This document shows positions 18,029-27,772 of a stretch of 64,000 nucleotides of DNA, in pieces. A program made the translations under genes and the position numbers. The stretch spans positions 868,001-932,000 of the forward strand of contig AP014633.1 in NCBI GenBank assembly GCA_000828835.1, read 5' to 3'. The notes under the pieces are model-generated. The model was given only the letters and a program-made list of their open reading frames with translations. It did not search any database and was not told where the DNA came from. Position 1 is the stretch's first letter, and the number at the start of each line of letters is the position of its first letter. This stretch comes from Thioploca ingrica (GTDB taxonomy: Bacteria; Pseudomonadota; Gammaproteobacteria; Beggiatoales; Beggiatoaceae).

Positions 18029-19147
18029 TCAACGAATTTTGGGTGACGCAGCTACTTCACTTACCACCTGAGGCTTTTTATAAGCATATTTGGGCGAATC
18101 CAAACCCATCTCCGGTTCTCTTATACTAGTCAATTCAATGGGGTTACCTTGACTGAACAGAGACTGAGTAGCGGCTTCAAGAATGCGTACTACTCGTAAC
18201 CCGGCTTTACCATCAGTAATCGGACTTTCATTGTTTTGAATGCAATAAATAAAGTGAAGTGCCTCCGTCTGTAATGCCTCCGTTCTATCTACTTGGGGGG
18301 ACCACATATCGCCAGCGCGATAGTCAATTCGCATTCGATACATTTGTTCCGAATTAGCCGTGACCGTAATCCCTTTATCGTAAACTTTGACGGTTTCACT
18401 GGGTTCTAAGTCGTTATAAACCAGCATTCTTTTACTACCACCGAGGAGCGTGTAGCGTATTTTTACCGGTGCCAGCCAATTAACATGTAAATGAGCAATC
18501 AAATTGTTATTAAAGAATAAGGTTAAGTAAGCAATATCTTCTAATCCACCGGAAATATGTTTCATGCCGGTTGCCGAAACAGCAATCGGTTGCAGCGGAG
18601 ATAACACGTAATCCATGATAGCTAAATCATGTACCGCTAAATCCCAAATGACATTGACATCCGGTTGAAATAATCCTAAGTTGATTCGCACGGAATCGTA
18701 ATAGTAAATCTCTCCTAAGTCATTCTGGGTTACTAATTCACGGATTTTACGGACCGCCCCGGTGTAGATGAAAGTATGGTCTACCATCAAGACGAGATTA
18801 CGGCGCGCTGCTTCTTTAATGAGTTGAATAGCTTGTTCGGCGGTTGCAGTGAATGGTTTTTCGACGAAGACATGTTTGCCGGCCTGTAAAGCAGCCCAGG
18901 CTAAATCAAAGTGGGTTGAAACTGGAGTGGCTATAACAATAGCATCAATTTGAGGATTTTCAAGTAAATCTTGAGTTCGAGTAGTAACTTGAACACTCGG
19001 ATAACGAGATTGGACTTTAGGTAGTGATTCTGGATTGAGATCACTCACGGCTATGACTTTGGCTCCCGCTACCCCCATGAAATTACGTACCAAATTGGGG
19101 CCCCAATAACCGTAGCCGATTACACCTACCTGAATAATATCTTTCAT
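18029..19147 (-). CDS. Gfo/Idh/MocA oxidoreductase (WbpB-like)
   Basis: The protein of about 372 residues has the N-terminal NAD(P)-binding motif GVIGYGYWGPN, the EKP motif (VEKPFT) that places the catalytic lysine, and a C-terminal alpha/beta domain. I choose the ATG at 19145-19147, which has AGAAGGTGG upstream; a GTG three codons earlier overlaps that site. It is the first gene of the fourteen-gene polysaccharide run and faces the GDSL esterase across an AT-rich 200-bp gap, so the operon promoter lies there. By analogy to WbpB it may oxidise C3 of a UDP-N-acetylglucosaminuronate; the paired aminotransferase supports this. Confidence 0.85.
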   Translation of the reverse strand: MKDIIQVGVIGYGYWGPNLVRNFMGVAGAKVIAVSDLNPESLPKVQSRYPSVQVTTRTQDLLENPQIDAIVIATPVSTHFDLAWAALQAGKHVFVEKPFTATAEQAIQLIKEAARRNLVLMVDHTFIYTGAVRKIRELVTQNDLGEIYYYDSVRINLGLFQPDVNVIWDLAVHDLAIMDYVLSPLQPIAVSATGMKHISGGLEDIAYLTLFFNNNLIAHLHVNWLAPVKIRYTLLGGSKRMLVYNDLEPSETVKVYDKGITVTANSEQMYRMRIDYRAGDMWSPQVDRTEALQTEALHFIYCIQNNESPITDGKAGLRVVRILEAATQSLFSQGNPIELTSIREPEMGLDSPKYAYKKPQVVSEVAASPKIR

Positions 19148-19364
19148 GATTTCCACCTTCTTTAAGTCTGAGGTTAAGAAATTTGCTGTTAGAGCAATAG
19201 AATTATATTTATTTTATTATTGTTATTTAACATTAAAAATAATACTTTAATTAGATGTAAATTTCAAGAGTTAATATAGAATAATTTAAGTGACTATTTT
19301 GACAAATAATACTATTTGTACAATAATTTAAATTGTTATTATTTTTAGTTAGAGAGAGGTGTTT

Positions 19365-20531
19365 ATGAAAAAAAGATTGCTATTCCTTATCGTATTTTCA
19401 TTGTTATTTGTTAATGTCTGGGCCAGTAGTGAAATCTATGTTTTTGGAGATAGTTTATCCGATACGGGTAATGTCTTTGCGATTGCTAAATATCCACCTT
19501 CACCGCCTTATTTCGATGGGCATTTTTCTAATGGGCTGGTATGGGTTGAGTATTTATCGGCTAGATTAGGATTAGATTACCATCAGCAAAGTAATTTTGC
19601 GTGGGGTGGTGCCTTGACCGGAAGTGGTAATATTTTTCCTGGGCTTCCTGGGTTGAAAGATCAAATAAACCAATATGTTACTAATACACCAGCGGCTGAT
19701 CCTAACGCATTATATTTTATATGGGCTGGTGCTAATGATTTTTTCGCGGCAGATTTTACTAAAATGGCTCCCCAAACTGTTGTTACTGCTGCAGTAGCGA
19801 ATATTGTTGAAGCGGTTGAAAGCCTTGTCGATCATGGTGCTCAGCATGTGATTGTACTTGGACTACCGGATATAGGAAAAACACCTGAGATACGGCAATT
19901 GGGAACATCAGTTCAATTGTTGTTCAGTCAAATAAGTCAAGCGTTCAATGGAATGTTAGCTCAAAATTTGTCTCAACTACCAGAAGCTATCTATATCGAT
20001 ATTGCTTATCGTTTTAATGAGATTATCGATAATCCCGCCAAATTTGGTTTAGATAACGTAACAGAGGCTTGTCTTTTTACGTTATGTGATGATCCCGCAA
20101 CTTATTTATTTTGGGATGGTGTCCATCCCACCACAAAAATACATCAGATAATTGCTAATACTGTCTACCGGACTATAAAAGCTTTACCCGTGATAGTGAC
20201 TCAATTTACCGCGATCTCTGATAAAGCAGGCGTTATTTTGGAATGGAATATTGGGGTTGGATCGGAGATAGCCGGTTTTCGGCTTTGGGGTGGAATACCT
20301 AAACCCAATAAAGTTTGTAGTCTACGGTATGAAGATTATTTGGATATTGCCAGTATTGTTACTGACGAAAAAACTAACGCTACTCTAATTAAGGCGATTA
20401 ATCAAAATGAGCGGGAGAGTAGTCATTATAGGTATTATGATAGTGCTCAAAGTAAGCCTTGTTATGTGTTGGAAGTAATCGGTTTTGAAGGCAGAAGTGA
20501 TTTATATGTCACTCAGCGTCAATCGATGTAG
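19365..20531 (+). CDS. Secreted GDSL-family lipase/esterase
   Basis: A signal peptide (residues 1-20, ending VWA) leads into a family II lipase domain: FGDSLSDTGN with the nucleophile Ser30, an NFAWGGA block II, WAGAND block III and WDGVHPT with the Asp-His pair. This is the SGNH esterase/autotransporter-passenger type, but there is no beta-barrel domain. The last ~110 residues form a beta-rich domain starting PVIVTQFTA that looks FN3-like. ATG at 19365 has AGAGAGAGG 5 bases upstream; the GTG two codons earlier is less likely. It stands alone, divergent from the polysaccharide operon and convergent with the giant gene. Confidence 0.85.
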   Translation: MKKRLLFLIVFSLLFVNVWASSEIYVFGDSLSDTGNVFAIAKYPPSPPYFDGHFSNGLVWVEYLSARLGLDYHQQSNFAWGGALTGSGNIFPGLPGLKDQINQYVTNTPAADPNALYFIWAGANDFFAADFTKMAPQTVVTAAVANIVEAVESLVDHGAQHVIVLGLPDIGKTPEIRQLGTSVQLLFSQISQAFNGMLAQNLSQLPEAIYIDIAYRFNEIIDNPAKFGLDNVTEACLFTLCDDPATYLFWDGVHPTTKIHQIIANTVYRTIKALPVIVTQFTAISDKAGVILEWNIGVGSEIAGFRLWGGIPKPNKVCSLRYEDYLDIASIVTDEKTNATLIKAINQNERESSHYRYYDSAQSKPCYVLEVIGFEGRSDLYVTQRQSM

Positions 20532-20582
20532 AGCAAATAAGTTTACGTCGGCAAAGAATATTTCTACGCGTTAGAAACAACT

Positions 20583-20617
20583 GGCAATCGTGATAACTCA
20601 TTGAAATCACGATTGCC
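20583..20617. terminator. Bidirectional terminator between convergent genes
   Basis: GGCAATCGTGAT (20583-20594) pairs perfectly with ATCACGATTGCC (20606-20617) across an 11-base loop. On the plus strand it is followed by ATTGTTTTAT. It lies between the stop of the esterase (20531) and the stop of the 1904-residue gene (20624), so it can end both. Confidence 0.75.
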
Positions 20618-20623
20618 ATTGTT

Positions 20624-23600
20624 TTATGGAATTGAAATATCAAAAGGTTTTGGAGAATAAACGATCTCCCCATTTGTTAAGCGATAACCACCAAAAATAT
20701 GAAATTGTCCGGAAGAGAAGTTAGGCAATTTATCTTGCCAAAGTGTTAATTCATGGTGATCTTGAAGAATAAGGGGTTGAACGCTACTTAACGTAGCCCA
20801 ATCACCATTCCATTCTACCCAAGTATCTCCATTGAATATATAAAGGCGAGTTTGACCGCTATCTGCTACCCAAAGAGCCACACTGAATAGAACAGCCAAT
20901 TGCCCTTGATGAGTTTGATCCGGAATGAGTTGTAATTCGATTATGACTTTGTCAGCAGAACGAAGATTTGAAGAATCAATTGATTGATGAGTAATATCAT
21001 ATAATTCACCTCGAACTGTCACATCAATCACGTTTAATATATCGATAGTAAAGGTTTTTTCTAATACTTGGTGAGTATCTGTTTGCGTACTTCGTACGAC
21101 AATAGGATAAGCAACTTGGTTCTCAAAATCCAATTCATCGTCTTTGGCAATCACAATTAAATCATTCATCAGGGTAAAACGACCCTGAGCATTTTCGATT
21201 AATTCATATTGGTAATGACTTTGCTCATCACCTTGGATCCAAAGTCGACCAACAATAAAACCTTTGGGACTGTTTTCAAACACAGCGGTTTTAGTCAATT
21301 GAATGTCTTTTAATTGGCTCTGGGTATCAGTGACCTCAATCGTAAAACTTTTATCCACATAGGCACCCGTCATATCGACACTTCTCACTCGAATAGGATA
21401 GATTGCACCATTGGCATAATTGAAATGAAAATGGTTGACTCGCAATTCGTTACCCACTATGGTGAAGTAGTTGCCAGGATTGTCTACTAATCCATAAGTG
21501 AATTGATCCTGTTGATCGAGATCGGTAGTAGCAAGCCAGCCAATGACGGTATTGGGTTGACTATTTTCCATAACCGTATGATTAGATAAATAAATATCTG
21601 TCGGTGGACGATTGGGATTAATATTGAGAGTGATAATTTGACCGGCGAAGCTTTCACTCTGGTTAAGTTGATAGCCCAGCGTAATCTTAAGCATTCCGGC
21701 TAAACCAATTAAACGACCTTCATATAAACTGAATTGCATATCAGCTTGTAAAAGAGTTTGGGGTGCAATTGTGATTGGAATGCTCAATGCCGGTTGGCTT
21801 TGTTGGGCTGGTGTCCAATCATAGGTCGCTATAATATCGGCAATTTGTCCAATATGTGTGGCTTGGGGTTTGATATAACCAATGAGATTAACGGTTTCCG
21901 GCTCATCTATGGTCATGTCTTTACCTACCTGCCAATCAGCGGTAAGAACTTTTCCTAAAAATTGGGCTTCGTCTGTATTATTAACACCAATAGTAAAAAT
22001 CTTATCAATAAAAGCACCTTGACTATCAGTACTGTGCACGAGAATGGTATAACTGGGTGCGGTTTCAAAATCTAGTTGTGCGTGTTGGGCTAAATGTAAT
22101 TCATCACTTTGGAGGATAAAGGTATGGCTCGCATCATCTAATAAAGTGTACTGATGCGCTTCGTTTACATCCGAATCCAAAGTGGTTAATCTGCCAATAA
22201 AAGTACCACCTGGGCTGTTTTCGTCAATGCGTTGATTGGATAAAATAATATCCGTTGGCGGATGATTAACCGGGGGTAAGGGGTTACAATTCAGAGAGTT
22301 ATTCACAAGACATGGCTCATGATCTTTTGAGTCTGAAGTGTTGTTAGTGTTATCTTTAGGCACATCAGCTACTTTTTCAAAATGCACTATACAATGCCGA
22401 TCGGTGTTGAGTATGAATTCAATCGAATCACTCTTACTTTGACAATCGCCTTCCCAAGCAAAGAATTGCGAACCTTTGGCAGCCGTAGCCACTAGAATAA
22501 CTGAGGTTGGCACCTTAACATCATGTGTACAAATCGCTTTGCTGCTATCACACGCAATCTCAGCCGCATAAGTTTTAATTTGAGCTTGACCATCACCGAT
22601 AAATGATATTTCTAAACTCATTGGTGTTGATGGCAAAGAATCGGTTGATGTACAAGGTAAAGTGGTTATCGTTTGGGTAAGAGCCACTGAATCACCAATC
22701 GCATTAGTTGCTATCACTTGGTAATGATAAGGGGTACCACAAGTTAAACCATTATCTTGATAACTGGTGACCGTGGCTAAGCTCATATGAACGACAGTAC
22801 CATCACGTTCAATCTTAAATCCAGTTTCATTGTCACTATTGTCTGCCCAACTGAGATTAACTGCGGTTGGTGAAGTCGCAATGACTTTTAAATTACTCGG
22901 TACGAGTGGTTTAGTTGCACAAATTGGCGTAGTAATACTCGCGGTGAGAGCGGCTGAATCACCTGAGGCATTGGTGGCTTTAATTATATAATTATAAGTG
23001 GTATTACAAGTTAATTCGGTGTCTTTATAGGTCGTTACATTAGCAGCAGTAATCTGGGTCAAAATATTATTGCGCTCAATTTTAAACCCGGTTTCATTAT
23101 GACTGGTATCATTCCACGTGAGGGTAACTTCAGTCGGTGAAGTGGCAACTACATTTAATTTGATTGGAGCAATCGGTAGTTGATTAGCAGTCGTCGGTGG
23201 CTGAACAATCGGTGGTTGATCAGTCGTTGGTGGAGTCGTGGTATTATCAGTTGGTGGGACCAGTGGGTCAGGACCAACCACTATGATTGGGGGAGGAGTT
23301 GGACAATCCCAGGTGCTAACCGTGATGGTTGCCGCTGTTGACTCCCCGACCGTATTGATTGCTGTAACTGAATAAGTATACTCGGTACCACATTTTAAAG
23401 GACTGTCTTGATAAGTGGTGATATTAGCAGCGGTAGTAGTTGATAGCGGCTTGCCATCGCGCGCAATTTTAAATCCGATTTCATTGTCACTATTATCGGT
23501 CCAAGATAATTTCATGGTTTGTGTTGCCACAATCGGTACCGCTTGTAAATTAGTTGGTGATGGTGGTGGACAATCCCAGGTGCTAACCGTGAGGGTTGTT

Positions 23601-26338
23601 GCTGATGAATCGCCGACCGCATTGATTGCTGTAACTGAATAAGTATACTCGGTACCACATTTTAAAGGACTGTCTTGATAAGTGGTGGTATTAGCGGCGG
23701 TAGTTGATAGCAGCTTGCCATCGCGCACAATTTTAAATCCGGTTTCATTGTCACTATTATCGTTCCAAGATAATCCCATGGTTTCTGTTGCCGCAGTCGG
23801 TACCGCTTTTAAATTGGTTGGCGGTGAAGGTATCGTTGGCGGTGGATTAGCTGTTTGAAAACTAAGCGGGTAATCTCCAGATAAGAGATCCGGTGGATCA
23901 ATATTATCCACATCACTGATTCCACTCTTTTTTACTGTTACTTGACACGAAGTACTAAAAGGTAGATTGCTAGTCGGTGTGAGAGTGAATGTGGTTGCCG
24001 GAGAAGCAGACAAGTTAAAAAGGATGGCGGTACCAGCAGGACATTCAAACGAGAAAGAACTAACAGTAGCATTAACACTTTCACTAAAGTTAATAGTCAC
24101 CGCCGCAGTTGGATCAATTCCCGTAGCACTACCGGTAGGATCAGTGCTAATCACTGAGGGAGCAATATCCGGCTGAGGAACTACACCGGGATCTTTTTCA
24201 ACAGCACCGATATCACAAATGGCGGAGCTATCATTATTACCATCAATTGGTCGAAGTTTGCCTAGTTGATCGGTTGCTAAACAAGTTGAATTATCACCGG
24301 CGTCAATAGCGGGCGAGCCATCTGATAAAGCAAAAGTACCATTAGGTTGTAAACCAATCAGTTTAGGATCACCTGTTAAGTTGGTGGCGCTACTACAAGT
24401 ACCATCTTCGATCAGATTGTTAAGATTGGGATTAATGGTACCGGCATTGGTGCAATCTCCTCCGTTCTTACCACTATTGGCGAGTATAGTATTTCTTAGT
24501 TTTAATGTTCCACCATTATAAAGATTACTACCTTGATTTTGCTGCGCAGTGAAATTAGCTGAGAAAGTGCTGTTATTAATTTCTGCACTAGCACCACTTT
24601 CGTTATAAAGACCACCACCACCTTTGTTAGCATCATTATTCGCAACAGTGCTGTTGTTCAGGGTTAATTTACCTTGATTGAAAATACCACCGCCATGACC
24701 TGGGTCTCCATTTGCAGAATTACTGTCAATTAAACACCGATTAATTTCGACTACCGCACCGGTACCAATAAATAAACCGCCTCCTTGATGAGAAGTACTG
24801 ATGTTTTTATTGTTAGCGATCGTACAATCATTAAGAAACAGGGCGCCACTATTGACATGGATAGCACCGCCATCTGCTGATTTACTATCTCTCATGGTCA
24901 GATGATTAATAGTGACATTGCCGCTGTCAATTTGGAAAAGCCGATTATTATTCCCGCCACTGAGAGTTATATTTTGCCCCGCACCGTCAATGATCAGATC
25001 TTTATTAATAACTAAGGGGACATTTTTTTTATCAATAGTAATGGTTTGATTGGCAAGAGAATTCGCGAAAGTAATCATATCTCCTGATAGTGCGTGAGTG
25101 ATGGCTTCACGTAAGGTATTCTGACCGGCACTCACATTCCCATCATCTTTATCACCAGCATTATCTACTACTATGTTATTAACAATTTTGATCGTTACAG
25201 TTTTTACCGCTTCCTTGGAATCAAAAGCATTATCCTTGACTTTATAAGTGAAAGTAGCTGTTCCGGTTTCATTTGAAGGTGGAGTGTAAGTAAAAGCACC
25301 GGTAGTTGAATCGGTTAAAGTCACCGTACCGAGGCTACTACTGTTGTCAATGCTATAAGTTAGACTATCACCATCTGCATCGGTTGCAGATAAGGTATTG
25401 CTGAGATTGGTATTAGTCGTCGTTGTAAAAGTGGCATCGTTGGCGATCGGAGCATGATTGAATTCAAAAGCACCAATGTCACAATGTAAAGGTAAATCAC
25501 GAGTTTTACCTCGTTGGTCTTTAAGTAAACAAGTGGCAGGATTGCCAGCACCGATTGCTGGTGAACCATCTAATAAAGCATGTGTCGGTGTTGGACTACC
25601 ATTATCTTGTAAGGGACCAAGTTGAGGATCACCAGAAAGTTTTGGATTACAAGAATTATCTCGAATTAAATTGTTGGTACTAGTACTAGTTATTGAGCCA
25701 CTATTACTGCAATCTCCTCCGGTACTATTGGCAATAATGGTATTTTTTAATTCTAGTGTTCCATTATTGTAAATACCACCCCCATTATTTCCAGACAAAG
25801 TGCTGTTATTGATAACAACATTGGATTTATTAAAAATACCACCTCCTCCATTTTGGGCAGAAATAGTACTATTATTAATTGTGACCGTACCACTGTTAAT
25901 ATAAATACCGCCCCCATTATTTGTGGCGGCATTACCAGTAATAGTACAGTTATTAATAGTTAATAAACCATCACTAAAAATACCACCACCATTCTCAGCG
26001 TTGCCATTTTGGATAGTTAAATTTTTTAAAGTAACAGTGACACCAGAATTAACATTAAATACTCGAAAATTGCTTCCACCAATTACCGTAACTTTATGGT
26101 TATAACCATCAATAGTAATACTTTTACCAATAGCTAATTCGCCACTCGTTAAATTGATAGTGTAATCATTATTAAACTGAATAATATCGCCATCATTTAA
26201 CAAAACATTGGTGATAGCATCGCGTAAAGAACCTGGTTCACTATCAGCATTGTTGGTTACAGTAAATGTATTGGCAAAGGTAACCTGGCTAGTTAGCCCA
26301 ATTATGAAAATTAGAATTAATAATATGATTTTATTCAT
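20624..26338 (-). CDS. Giant secreted protein: two beta-helix domains, FN3, cadherin-like repeats
   Basis: The 1904-residue protein has a signal peptide (1-22, VTFA). Rough domain order: beta-helix with NGGGI-type coils, 22-296, opening TVTNNADSEPGSLRDAI; cadherin-like domain 293-389; second beta-helix 396-716, opening with LREAITHA; SbsA/Big_5-like Ig 719-826; FN3 at 839-930 and 931-1019; Pro/Thr linker; FN3 at 1059-1141 and 1146-1226; InlB-B-like domain 1243-1326; cadherin-like 1359-1465, 1576-1680 and 1682-1775; a recurrent uncharacterised module at about 1454-1572 and again at 1772-1904. No membrane anchor, LPXTG or autotransporter barrel is seen, and no two-partner-secretion domain. It is probably an exported surface or sheath protein. 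Secretion route unknown. Confidence 0.8.
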   Translation of the reverse strand: MNKIILLILIFIIGLTSQVTFANTFTVTNNADSEPGSLRDAITNVLLNDGDIIQFNNDYTINLTSGELAIGKSITIDGYNHKVTVIGGSNFRVFNVNSGVTVTLKNLTIQNGNAENGGGIFSDGLLTINNCTITGNAATNNGGGIYINSGTVTINNSTISAQNGGGGIFNKSNVVINNSTLSGNNGGGIYNNGTLELKNTIIANSTGGDCSNSGSITSTSTNNLIRDNSCNPKLSGDPQLGPLQDNGSPTPTHALLDGSPAIGAGNPATCLLKDQRGKTRDLPLHCDIGAFEFNHAPIANDATFTTTTNTNLSNTLSATDADGDSLTYSIDNSSSLGTVTLTDSTTGAFTYTPPSNETGTATFTYKVKDNAFDSKEAVKTVTIKIVNNIVVDNAGDKDDGNVSAGQNTLREAITHALSGDMITFANSLANQTITIDKKNVPLVINKDLIIDGAGQNITLSGGNNNRLFQIDSGNVTINHLTMRDSKSADGGAIHVNSGALFLNDCTIANNKNISTSHQGGGLFIGTGAVVEINRCLIDSNSANGDPGHGGGIFNQGKLTLNNSTVANNDANKGGGGLYNESGASAEINNSTFSANFTAQQNQGSNLYNGGTLKLRNTILANSGKNGGDCTNAGTINPNLNNLIEDGTCSSATNLTGDPKLIGLQPNGTFALSDGSPAIDAGDNSTCLATDQLGKLRPIDGNNDSSAICDIGAVEKDPGVVPQPDIAPSVISTDPTGSATGIDPTAAVTINFSESVNATVSSFSFECPAGTAILFNLSASPATTFTLTPTSNLPFSTSCQVTVKKSGISDVDNIDPPDLLSGDYPLSFQTANPPPTIPSPPTNLKAVPTAATETMGLSWNDNSDNETGFKIVRDGKLLSTTAANTTTYQDSPLKCGTEYTYSVTAINAVGDSSATTLTVSTWDCPPPSPTNLQAVPIVATQTMKLSWTDNSDNEIGFKIARDGKPLSTTTAANITTYQDSPLKCGTEYTYSVTAINTVGESTAATITVSTWDCPTPPPIIVVGPDPLVPPTDNTTTPPTTDQPPIVQPPTTANQLPIAPIKLNVVATSPTEVTLTWNDTSHNETGFKIERNNILTQITAANVTTYKDTELTCNTTYNYIIKATNASGDSAALTASITTPICATKPLVPSNLKVIATSPTAVNLSWADNSDNETGFKIERDGTVVHMSLATVTSYQDNGLTCGTPYHYQVIATNAIGDSVALTQTITTLPCTSTDSLPSTPMSLEISFIGDGQAQIKTYAAEIACDSSKAICTHDVKVPTSVILVATAAKGSQFFAWEGDCQSKSDSIEFILNTDRHCIVHFEKVADVPKDNTNNTSDSKDHEPCLVNNSLNCNPLPPVNHPPTDIILSNQRIDENSPGGTFIGRLTTLDSDVNEAHQYTLLDDASHTFILQSDELHLAQHAQLDFETAPSYTILVHSTDSQGAFIDKIFTIGVNNTDEAQFLGKVLTADWQVGKDMTIDEPETVNLIGYIKPQATHIGQIADIIATYDWTPAQQSQPALSIPITIAPQTLLQADMQFSLYEGRLIGLAGMLKITLGYQLNQSESFAGQIITLNINPNRPPTDIYLSNHTVMENSQPNTVIGWLATTDLDQQDQFTYGLVDNPGNYFTIVGNELRVNHFHFNYANGAIYPIRVRSVDMTGAYVDKSFTIEVTDTQSQLKDIQLTKTAVFENSPKGFIVGRLWIQGDEQSHYQYELIENAQGRFTLMNDLIVIAKDDELDFENQVAYPIVVRSTQTDTHQVLEKTFTIDILNVIDVTVRGELYDITHQSIDSSNLRSADKVIIELQLIPDQTHQGQLAVLFSVALWVADSGQTRLYIFNGDTWVEWNGDWATLSSVQPLILQDHHELTLWQDKLPNFSSGQFHIFGGYRLTNGEIVYSPKPFDISIP

Positions 26339-26640
26339 TTTTAAACACCTACCAAAGGGGTATTTACAATATTCATTAACATCATCAGTTTTAAGTGATG
26401 AAAAATTCTCTACTTAATACTTCCCCCTTCCACCTAAAAAAAGCACATCTTACCTAGCTTTATAAGATAACTGAAATCGTTTGTTTTGCATTTTAATTTG
26501 AATTAACTTAAACAAAGCTATAACAAAATATAACTAATATATTATAATTATAGTATAAAACTTGTACTAAGAGTAGCAACTTTTTTACCAAGTTATACTG
26601 GTCATTTTCAAAATTATCATTTACTAACAGTTTATCTAAC
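26339..26640. other. AT-rich divergent intergenic region
   Basis: These 302 bp separate the giant minus-strand gene from the phosphatase gene. The segment 26505-26575 is almost pure A/T with several TATAAT-like stretches (for example around 26545-26555) that could serve either direction. The ribosome site of the giant gene (GGTAGGTG) lies at its left end. I see no gene, hairpin or known RNA here. Confidence 0.5.
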
Positions 26641-27084
26641 ATGTCGACCCAAGCTGATAATAAAATACTTTTTCTTTGCACTGGTAATTACTATCGTAGC
26701 CGATTTGCTCAACATTTATTCAATGCTTTGGCAAATAATAAAGGCTTAAATTGGCAAGCCGAGTCACGTGGTCTAGCGATAGAACGGGGATTTAATAATA
26801 TTGGTGCCATTTCTCCCCATGCTATCAAGGGATTGAGAGAACGTGGACTCAGCGTACCTGCTGATGAACGGCTGCCATTGCAAGCAACTGATGCCGATTT
26901 TGCAATCGCCAATAAAGTGATTGTTTTAGATGAAGAAGAACATCACCCGATTATGTTAGAACGATTTCCTCAGTGGATAGAGAAAGTTGAGTATTGGATG
27001 GTTCACGATTTGGATAAAATTACACCCGTAATTGCACTACGACAAATTGAGCACAATCTGATCCAATTAATCGACTTACTATAA
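26641..27084 (+). CDS. Low-molecular-weight protein-tyrosine-phosphatase-like protein
   Basis: The 147-residue protein starts with the LMW phosphatase P-loop: FLCTGNYYRS, in which Cys13 and Arg19 match CX5R followed by Ser. The usual DP general-acid motif near the C-terminus reads HDLD, so a proline is replaced, and Tyr-Tyr in the loop is unusual (typical forms have CxGNxCRS). Activity on phosphotyrosine is therefore likely but not certain; an arsenate-reductase-like relative is the alternative. It is convergent with rsmD, 10 bp apart, with no obvious kinase partner. Confidence 0.75.
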   Translation: MSTQADNKILFLCTGNYYRSRFAQHLFNALANNKGLNWQAESRGLAIERGFNNIGAISPHAIKGLRERGLSVPADERLPLQATDADFAIANKVIVLDEEEHHPIMLERFPQWIEKVEYWMVHDLDKITPVIALRQIEHNLIQLIDLL

Positions 27085-27094
27085 AATCAGACCA

Positions 27095-27658
27095 TTAATT
27101 ATTTCTCTCTCGTTTTATTAACAAGCCAACAACTTGGCCAGCCGTTTGTTGGCGAATGATTTGCCAACCGGCGGGTAGAGGGGGGGTACCAAAGTGCTGT
27201 TCTGCTTCTAAATAAATAAAAGCGGTTGATTGTAGCCAACCTGGTTGTTCTAGTAAACTGCAACTTGGCGCCAATAAGTGATGCCCAAAAGGCGGATCTA
27301 AAAACAGGATATTAAAAGCCGAGGGAGGTGGTTGCTTGAGAAATTTTAAAGCATCCGCACAAATGACCTTAACTTGGTTAGCGGCTAAAGTCACTAATTG
27401 TTGTTGTAAGTTGTGGACGATGTCACGATCTTTTTCCACTAATAACACCGATTGAGCACCACGAGAAGCCGCTTCTAAACCTAATGCCCCAGAACCGGCA
27501 AATAAATCGAGACAATAACTGCCTGGTAAATAGCTAGTTAACCAATTAAATAAGGTTTCCCGTACTCGGTCTGGCGTGGGACGCAAACCCGGTTTATGGG
27601 GTACAGTTAACTTTCTGCCGCGCCATTGTCCAGCAATAATACGTACTTTTCCCATCAT
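27095..27658 (-). CDS. rsmD: 16S rRNA (guanine(966)-N2)-methyltransferase
   Basis: The 187-residue protein begins with KVRIIAGQWRGRKL and LRPTPDRVRETLFNWL, the RsmD signatures, then the SAM-binding LDLFAGSGALGLEAASRGA and the catalytic-site motif LDPPF (NPPY class). It methylates G966 of 16S rRNA during 30S assembly. Two adjacent ATG codons can start it. It lies downstream of prfC on the same strand with a 114-bp gap; no ftsY or coaD neighbour is present. Confidence 0.95.
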   Translation of the reverse strand: MMGKVRIIAGQWRGRKLTVPHKPGLRPTPDRVRETLFNWLTSYLPGSYCLDLFAGSGALGLEAASRGAQSVLLVEKDRDIVHNLQQQLVTLAANQVKVICADALKFLKQPPPSAFNILFLDPPFGHHLLAPSCSLLEQPGWLQSTAFIYLEAEQHFGTPPLPAGWQIIRQQTAGQVVGLLIKRERNN

Positions 27659-27772
27659 TAATTAAAATCTAACAAAACATTTTCAGTTCGATTTATCATC
27701 GGTTAAAAACAAATCTTGCTGAGAAAATGAAAGCTAAATTTTCTTAACAAGAACTTGTTTATAAACAAATTT

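Noticed and set aside
20624..26338. Two-partner secretion exoprotein or autotransporter
   Set aside because: There is no TPS domain after the signal peptide and no C-terminal beta barrel; the C-terminus is a soluble beta-rich module.
21700..26400. Plus-strand open frames opposite the 1904-residue gene
   Set aside because: They lack ribosome sites and recognisable motifs, and they are the antisense of Gly/Asn/Thr-rich repeats, which often leave open frames on the other strand.
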